This document shows, in pieces, positions 58,688 through 64,000 of a stretch of DNA of 64,000 nt; the stretch's first letter is position 1, and every line of letters begins with the position of its first letter. Source of the DNA: Paenibacillus cellulosilyticus (lineage in GTDB: Bacteria > Bacillota > Bacilli > Paenibacillales > Paenibacillaceae). Under the pieces are notes generated by a model. That model saw only the letters and a program-made list of their open reading frames with translations, was not told the DNA's origin and did no database searches. The translations under genes were made by a program, and so were the position numbers. The stretch is from contig NZ_QGTQ01000002.1 of the NCBI RefSeq assembly GCF_003182255.1, forward strand, positions 358,767 through 422,766. Reading direction: 5' to 3'.

Positions 58688-58880
58688 TTTCTACCCAGCT
58701 AAAGAGTTTCTACCTGCTTAAAGAGTTTCTACCCACCTAAATCCTCCCTGCTAGGGAGGACCCCATGGGACTCCCGTCCCCTGGACCCCGGAAGGGGAAA
58801 CGTGGGATCGGTAGAGGCGTGGTTAAGATACTGCGTCGTGGGACTCGCGTGACCCTTTGGGTCAAGCTTACTGTAGAGCG
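58688..58880 (+). repeat. Third copy of the dispersed structured element
   Basis: From three TTTCTACC-NNC-TTAAAG-like lead units (58689, 58708, 58727) into TAAATCCTCCCTGCTAGGGA and onward, about 60 bases are identical to the left arm at 24616-24675 (hairpins P1 and P2 and the GGAA tetraloop hairpin). The distal hairpin TGACCC/GGGTCA (58850-58864) differs from both other copies but stays paired. It fills the gap between convergent genes. Confidence 0.8.
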
Positions 58881-58928
58881 TTTTAGAAATGCACATAAAG
58901 AGCAGTGCTTAGGGCAAATGATTAAAAG

Positions 58929-58993
58929 AAAAAAAGGACAGACACATCACGATGCGGTATTATACCGCTGCCGTGAGTGTCTGTCCTTTTTTG
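58929..58993. terminator. Bidirectional terminator between cupredoxin and zapA-fusion genes
   Basis: AAAAAGGACAGACAC (58931-58945) pairs with GTGTCTGTCCTTTTT (58977-58991) with an inner GCGGTATTATACCGC palindrome. T-runs follow on both strands. Confidence 0.9.
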
Positions 58994-59006
58994 TCAGCTA
59001 TGCTGG

Positions 59007-61823
59007 TTAGCTGGATTCGATTAGTTCGATCCATTCATTGTACTCGGTCTGCAGCTTCGTGTATTCCTGTTGAAGCTTGCTCAGCTCTGTGCGCAGCATA
59101 TTCGTCTCACGTTCATATTCGAGGCGTGCCTCTTCCAGCGATTGCAGCTTAGCGCCAAGCTCCGATGACTGTTCTGCATCAGCTGCGGCTGCTTGTCGAT
59201 ATTGTTCAAGCTCGGATTGCAGCGCTTCGAGATGCTCGCTATATTTCTTAACCTGTCTCTCGAGCTCCGCTTCACGCGCCTGCGCTTGCACCTGCTTCTT
59301 CGACGTCTGCTCACTCGATTGTGCGACTGCATGCTCCAGCTCTGCAATTCGCGTCGTCAAGCGGCTGTGCTCCTCCTGCTGAATGGCCAGCAGTCGGGAC
59401 GCTGCGGCTGCTTGCTCGATCTGCTGCTCGAGATGATCGCCGACAAGCTGCAGTTCCTGCTCAAGCGCACCTGCTTTATCCGCCAACCGCTCGCCGGATT
59501 GTACCGCACGTTCGTAACGTTCACGCTCGTTCTCAAGCTCCGCCTGCTTCGCTTCAAGATCAGCTTGCATGGCTGTAAGCTCACTGTGCTTCAATGCGAG
59601 TTCGTCATGCTTCGCATGAAGCTGCTTCTCCATCCATTGCTGCTTCTGCACCAGCTCCGAGAGATCGGCGGCGATCGTGCGCTCCTGCTCCTCTCGCTCT
59701 TGAAGCAGCTCTTTCAGGCGGGCAACTTCTCCGCGCAGCGTCTCTTCCTGCTCCATTACAGTCATGAGCTGCTCATCCGATTCCGTCGCTTGGCGTTCCC
59801 ACTGTTTGCGCGCTTGATCCATCTGCGCTTGGAACGTCTCGGCTTGTTCTTCCAGCTGCTTGCGCAGGCTGCGCTGCTCTTCAGAAGCTCCGGCAAGCAG
59901 CTCCTGATGCTCTACGGCTTGCTGCTCAAGCTGACGCGATTGCTCCTCTGCAATCGCCCCATATTGCTCGCGAAGCTCTTCCATTGCATCTCGATGCTGC
60001 GCTTCCAAACGATCTACATGCTCAATGCATTGCTGCTCTAACGAGTTCAGCTGCTCTTGGCAGCGTTGTTCGACAGCTTCCAGCTGTTCATCATTCGCAC
60101 GATGCGCTGCTCCAAGACGTTCTTCGCAGCGGCTGTTCTCAGCGGCAAGCTGCTCTTCATGCTCACGCTTCAATGCTTCCAACCGTTCCTCGAACTCACG
60201 GTAGGAAGCTGCAAGCCGTTGTTCATGCTCATGACCAGCTGCTGCGTACTGCTCCTCGTAGCGACGTGCGGCTTCGTCCAGCTGTACTTGATGCTCCTTC
60301 GCCATACGATCGATCAACTCTTGATGCTGGCTTTCCAGCTCTGCAACGTACTCCGTCAGCTCATCCTCGAATGCAGCCGTCTTCGCTTTCAATTGCTCGG
60401 CAGCCGCCGCTTGCTGCTGCGCAGCGACGCGTTCCAGTTCAGCTTGGTGCTCCGCAGCGACGCGATCTTGCTCTGCTTGATGTGCAGCGACGACTTGCTC
60501 CAGTTCAGTCCGATGTTCTGCCGCTAGCCGTTCCAGCTCAGACGCATGCTCTGCAATCGCAAGCCCCAATACTTCGATGTGCTCAGCATTCGCAAGTTCC
60601 ACAATCGTTCGATGCTCCGCGTTCATACGCGTCAGCTCAGCGGTGCGATCCGCTTCAATGCGTGCAAGCTCCGACTCATGTTGTGCCGCTAGACGAACAA
60701 GCTCCTGCCTCGTCTGTTCCAGCAGTTCGCTGCGTTCTTCATTCGCAAGCTCCATGACAGCAGCATGCTCAGACCTAACCTGCTCCAAAACAGCTGCGTG
60801 TTCCGTCTTGATGCGTTCAAGTGATGCTCCGTATTCTACAGCATGCTGCTCTACCTCAACCTGTGCTGCCGCAAGCTCTTCAAGCAGCTGCTCCTCGTCT
60901 GAACGGGCCTGCACAAGCTGTGCATTCAACCGCTCCTCATTCTGACGAACGGCCTCAAGCTCAGCAGCCACTTTCTCTCCGCTTGCACGCAGCATCTCAA
61001 GCTCCGTGCGCAGCTGCTCTTCTCTCTTGCGAAGCGTCTCTAGCTCTGCGCTCAACTTCTCGCGCTCACGATCCGACGTTTCACCGCGTTGAGCGAGCTT
61101 GCGGTCATACTCATTACGCATTTCCTGCAGTTTCTTCTCTGCGCTGTTGCGCTGCTCAGCAAGCAACCGGTCTGCCGCTGCACGCTGCTCCTGCAGCTTG
61201 CGCTCTGCTTCCGCACGAGCTGTGCTCGATTGGCGGACAAGCTCTTCCCGCTGCGCAGCCAGCGCCTTCGCATGCTCTTCAGCAGCTTGCTCCAGCTTCT
61301 GCTGAGCTGCTGCTTCAAGCTCTATGCCGCGCTGCTCATACGTTTGCATAGCTTCCTCGAGCCGCTTGTTCGCAACCGACTCTGCTTGCTCCAATTGCAA
61401 GCGCAATTCTGCTATCTGCGCTTCAGCCTTCTCCGCTTGCTCACGTTCGACACGTGCGCAAGCTTCTGCACCAGCCTGCTCCGCAGCTGCAACGCGCTGA
61501 TCAGCTTCAGCCAGCATGTCCTGCCACTGCGCCGCCTCAGTCCGGATACGCTCCAGTTCTTCCGCAAGGACGCCATTGCGGGCTTCCTCTACGAGCAGAC
61601 GGTCCGTTTCCCGCTGCAGACGCATTACATCTTCCGCCATATGTACCGCTGCGAGCACAGCGATCTTTGGCACATCAAGCCTCGGGTAACCCTTGGCCAG
61701 CTTATGCATATTCTCGTCGACTAGCGCCGCTACCCGCTTGATATAATCGGAGCTGGACCGGCCTGTCAGCTTATACTGATATCCGTATATGTCAACCGTT
61801 ACGCGTGTCCGATCGGCATCCAT
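59007..61823 (-). CDS. zapA: Giant ZapA-like protein: ZapA head plus about 840-residue coiled coil
   Basis: A 938-residue protein. Residues 1-85 are a clear ZapA head (TRVTVDIYGYQYKLTG, then DYIKRVAALVDENMHKLAKG, then LDVPKIAVLAAVHMAEDVMRL). Residues about 95-935 are an almost unbroken Ala/Glu/Gln/Leu/Arg coiled coil (for example EHASELERLAAEHRTELEQV). It ends LQTEYNEWIELIESS. ZapA proteins are usually 85-140 residues and bundle FtsZ; this one could reach far from the ring. The start at 61823 follows AGGAGG. Located after pheT, the usual Bacillales site of zapA. The fusion size is exceptional. Confidence 0.85.
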   Translation of the reverse strand: MDADRTRVTVDIYGYQYKLTGRSSSDYIKRVAALVDENMHKLAKGYPRLDVPKIAVLAAVHMAEDVMRLQRETDRLLVEEARNGVLAEELERIRTEAAQWQDMLAEADQRVAAAEQAGAEACARVEREQAEKAEAQIAELRLQLEQAESVANKRLEEAMQTYEQRGIELEAAAQQKLEQAAEEHAKALAAQREELVRQSSTARAEAERKLQEQRAAADRLLAEQRNSAEKKLQEMRNEYDRKLAQRGETSDREREKLSAELETLRKREEQLRTELEMLRASGEKVAAELEAVRQNEERLNAQLVQARSDEEQLLEELAAAQVEVEQHAVEYGASLERIKTEHAAVLEQVRSEHAAVMELANEERSELLEQTRQELVRLAAQHESELARIEADRTAELTRMNAEHRTIVELANAEHIEVLGLAIAEHASELERLAAEHRTELEQVVAAHQAEQDRVAAEHQAELERVAAQQQAAAAEQLKAKTAAFEDELTEYVAELESQHQELIDRMAKEHQVQLDEAARRYEEQYAAAGHEHEQRLAASYREFEERLEALKREHEEQLAAENSRCEERLGAAHRANDEQLEAVEQRCQEQLNSLEQQCIEHVDRLEAQHRDAMEELREQYGAIAEEQSRQLEQQAVEHQELLAGASEEQRSLRKQLEEQAETFQAQMDQARKQWERQATESDEQLMTVMEQEETLRGEVARLKELLQEREEQERTIAADLSELVQKQQWMEKQLHAKHDELALKHSELTAMQADLEAKQAELENERERYERAVQSGERLADKAGALEQELQLVGDHLEQQIEQAAAASRLLAIQQEEHSRLTTRIAELEHAVAQSSEQTSKKQVQAQAREAELERQVKKYSEHLEALQSELEQYRQAAAADAEQSSELGAKLQSLEEARLEYERETNMLRTELSKLQQEYTKLQTEYNEWIELIESS

Positions 61824-62011
61824 CAAAGCAATATCCTCCTAGTTGTAATTAAAGTCGCGTTTCATGCTGCTAGCTTGCCTGTGACATTTTCACCAGACTT
61901 ATGAGGGAGCGACTCAATAGAATAAGGCTTATAGGCAGCATTTGGCAATAAAATCCACTTCCGACCTTACAATCGATCGTGGATGGATCATTAACCATTA
62001 CCCCAAATGCG

Positions 62012-62061
62012 AAAAAAAGCCACATCGCTGTTCCTTTCGGAACTATTTCGATGTGGCTTAG
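62012..62061 (-). terminator. Terminator of pheT
   Basis: Minus strand AAGCCACATCG pairs with CGATGTGGCTT, with an inner GTTCC/GGAAC helix and GAAA loop, followed by T5. Confidence 0.9.
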
Positions 62062-62073
62062 AGTGTTTCCTGC

Positions 62074-64000
62074 CTACTTCCGCAATTCTGCACCAAAAGT
62101 TTGCTCAATTGCCGTAACGACTGCGCCGTGCAGTTCCGTTACTTCCTCATCTGTCAGCGTACGCTCTGCGTGGCGGTACACAAGCGACAAAGCAACGCTC
62201 TTCTTGCCAGCACCAAGCTTCTCACCGGTAAAGACGTCAAACACGCGAATCGACTCCAGCAGACCCGCTGCTGTCTCAAGTGCCTTCTCCAGCAAGCGGC
62301 CAGCTTCGACTGCAGAATCAACGACAACCGCGATGTCACGCTCCATAGCAGGGTAGCGCGGCAGCGTCTGATAGACGATAGCTGCATTCGCGTATTCGTA
62401 CAGCGGAGCAAGCTCCAGCTCTGCTGCATACGTGTCCGACAGATCCATCTGCTGCTGCAGCTGTGGATGCAGCTGACCCACATAACCAAGCGTAATCTCA
62501 CCCGCTTCCGTCTGCAGCTTCACCGCTGCCGTACGGCCAGGGTGGAACCCTTCTGGAGCAGCAGCTTCATAACGTACGCGGCCGCTAACACCAAGCGTCT
62601 GCATGATCGTTTCGACAATGCCTTTTGCATGATAGAAATCATAAGCAACAGCTTTCTGATTCCATGCTGCTTGCACTGCATTGCCCGTCAGCAGCAAGCC
62701 GAAGCGATGCTTCTCATGCGGAAGCTGCGTCAACGTCTCTTCTTCTGTATGGTAAACGCTGCCGAGCTCGAACACTGCAATATTGTCGTTCTTCCGATTG
62801 CGGTTATAAACTGCCATATCGAGCAGTTGCGCCAGCAGCGACGTACGAAGCACGCTGCGCTCCTCGCTCATCGGCATCGCCAGACGAATCGGACGTACAT
62901 CGCCCGTCAGCGCTGGGAACAGCGCTGTACGCTCTGGGCCTGTGAACGAGTAGCTAATGACTTCGTTCAGACCGGAGTCCGTCAGACGCTTGCGCAGCTC
63001 GCGGCGAATCGCCTGCGGCTTCGTGAGCGCACCTGGCGTTGTGCTGCCTTCGATTGGCGTCGTTGGAATGTTATCGTAGCCGTACAGACGAGCAACTTCT
63101 TCAATAAGATCCACATCGCGCGTAATATCGCCGCGGCGTGTAGGCACCGTAATCGTAAACGTGCCATTGTGATCGAGATCGCCTTGGAAACCGAGTCGCG
63201 TGAAGATCGCTTCTACTTCAAGCTTCGACAGCGACGTGCCGAGGTACGAATTGATTTTGCTCAGCGTGACTTGGACAACTGCTGGCTCCTGCGTTGCAGC
63301 GACGGCTTCAACGATGCCTTCTGCCACATGTCCGCCTGCAATTTGCTCAAGCAGCGATGCTGCACGATCAAGAGCAGGAATGACACGGCCCGGATCGACT
63401 TCTTTCTCGAAGCGTGCGCTCGATTCCGAACGAAGACCCAGTTGACGCGACGTACGGCGAACCGTACTGCCGTCGAAACGAGCCGATTCCAAAATAATGT
63501 CCGTCGTATCTGCTGTCACTTCGCTGTTCGCACCACCCATTACGCCAGCCAGCGCGACTGCTTTATCGCTGTCGGCGATAACGAGCATTTGCGGCTCCAG
63601 CTTGCGCTCTTGGTCATCCAGCGTCGTCAGCGTTTCGCCTTCTTGAGCAAGACGAACCACGATGCGGCCGCCGGCTACCTTGGAAGCGTCAAACGCGTGA
63701 AGCGGTTGACCGTACTCGAGCATGACGTAGTTCGTCACGTCAACCACGTTGTTGATCGGACGAATGCCAGCCGCCATCAGTCGGTTAGCCAGCCAGAGCG
63801 GCGACGGCGCGATGGTAACACCACGAATATAACGTGCTGTATAGTGCGAGCACAGATCCTTCGCTTCGATCGATACTTTCAGGTAGGAGGATGCCAGCTC
63901 CGGCGAATCCATAATTGCCGTGCTTGGCAGCTTCACTTCACGGCCCGTAAGTGCTGCGACTTCATAAGCTGTACCAAGCATGCTCAGGCAGTCCGAACGG
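62074..64000 (-). CDS. pheT: Phenylalanyl-tRNA synthetase beta subunit, C-terminal part (cut by window edge)
   Basis: The frame is open at base 64000 and ends at 62074, so about 640 residues of the roughly 810-residue PheT are present. Domains visible: the B3/B4 editing domain (RSDCLSMLGTAYEV, MAAGIRPINNVVDVTNYVMLEYGQPLHAFD), B5 domain, the catalytic-like core (FELGSVY), and the C-terminal anticodon-binding FDX-ACB domain (YPAMERDIAVVVDS to FGAELRK). It pairs with PheS, off the window, to charge tRNA-Phe. It ends at a strong terminator before zapA. Confidence 0.97.
   Translation of the reverse strand, partial: RSDCLSMLGTAYEVAALTGREVKLPSTAIMDSPELASSYLKVSIEAKDLCSHYTARYIRGVTIAPSPLWLANRLMAAGIRPINNVVDVTNYVMLEYGQPLHAFDASKVAGGRIVVRLAQEGETLTTLDDQERKLEPQMLVIADSDKAVALAGVMGGANSEVTADTTDIILESARFDGSTVRRTSRQLGLRSESSARFEKEVDPGRVIPALDRAASLLEQIAGGHVAEGIVEAVAATQEPAVVQVTLSKINSYLGTSLSKLEVEAIFTRLGFQGDLDHNGTFTITVPTRRGDITRDVDLIEEVARLYGYDNIPTTPIEGSTTPGALTKPQAIRRELRKRLTDSGLNEVISYSFTGPERTALFPALTGDVRPIRLAMPMSEERSVLRTSLLAQLLDMAVYNRNRKNDNIAVFELGSVYHTEEETLTQLPHEKHRFGLLLTGNAVQAAWNQKAVAYDFYHAKGIVETIMQTLGVSGRVRYEAAAPEGFHPGRTAAVKLQTEAGEITLGYVGQLHPQLQQQMDLSDTYAAELELAPLYEYANAAIVYQTLPRYPAMERDIAVVVDSAVEAGRLLEKALETAAGLLESIRVFDVFTGEKLGAGKKSVALSLVYRHAERTLTDEEVTELHGAVVTAIEQTFGAELRK

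Noticed and set aside
60057-60527. Several frames antisense to the ZapA coiled coil
   Set aside because: They mirror the Leu/Glu/Gln-rich codons of the real gene and carry no recognizable motif.

Overview
This 64 kb window looks like a chromosomal segment of a spore-forming Gram-positive bacterium of the Paenibacillus/Cohnella type. The evidence is the gene content: spore-coat genes including CotB-like and CotH proteins, a Spo0E-like phosphatase, an S-layer (SLH) protein, ecsAB, MutS2, ZapA next to pheT, Fur boxes, a TPP riboswitch, and large GH2 and GH42 beta-galactosidases. Shine-Dalgarno sites are strong throughout. I see no rRNA, tRNA, CRISPR array, complete insertion sequence or prophage. 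The assignment comes from reading the sequence; no database search was run.

Layout. 1-5.4 kb: truncated thiC behind a TPP riboswitch, a CotSA-like glycosyltransferase, a histidyl-tRNA synthetase preceded by a possible His-codon leader peptide and terminator, and phosphatidylserine decarboxylase. 5.4-6.1 kb: a gene-free block of palindromic and 51-bp tandem repeats. 6.1-16.3 kb: GH42 beta-galactosidase with an AraC regulator, an aminotransferase, an SDR divergent from a TetR regulator, and a row of small metabolic genes (two HAD hydrolases, SDR, GNAT, DUF817). 16.4-20.6 kb: phasin-like/UbiB pair and ecsAB. 21-29.6 kb: a 1157-residue GH2 enzyme, a large inverted repeat, an SLH protein with five near-identical repeats, a DEAD-box helicase and an SDR. 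29.8-35.1 kb: cheX, a phospholipase C-like protein, an HRDC protein and small conserved proteins.

35.2-39.4 kb is a Fur-controlled iron block: ferredoxin-NADP reductase, an AraC regulator fused to a siderophore-binding domain, and a siderophore-binding lipoprotein; each has its own Fur box. 39.5-46.9 kb: 5'-3' exonuclease, a five-gene operon (lipoprotein, pduO, rluA, arsC-like, aminotransferase), spo0E-like, and alaR-alaT. 47-51.1 kb is a spore-coat island: CotF-type proteins, two DUF2642/CotB-type proteins, a Gly/Ser/Arg repeat protein and the CotH kinase. 51.7-64 kb: cysK, an MFS transporter, a small-membrane-protein operon ending in mutS2, a cupredoxin lipoprotein, a 938-residue ZapA/coiled-coil fusion, and pheT, which runs off the right edge.

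The items most worth a second look are: the giant ZapA fusion; a structured dispersed repeat whose hairpins differ between copies by compensatory changes; the candidate His-codon attenuator; the cotB/cotG-like/cotH module with a shared GGRSGGS motif; the matched sensor and binding-protein pair in the iron block; and two structured leaders, before the HRDC gene and before the SLH gene.
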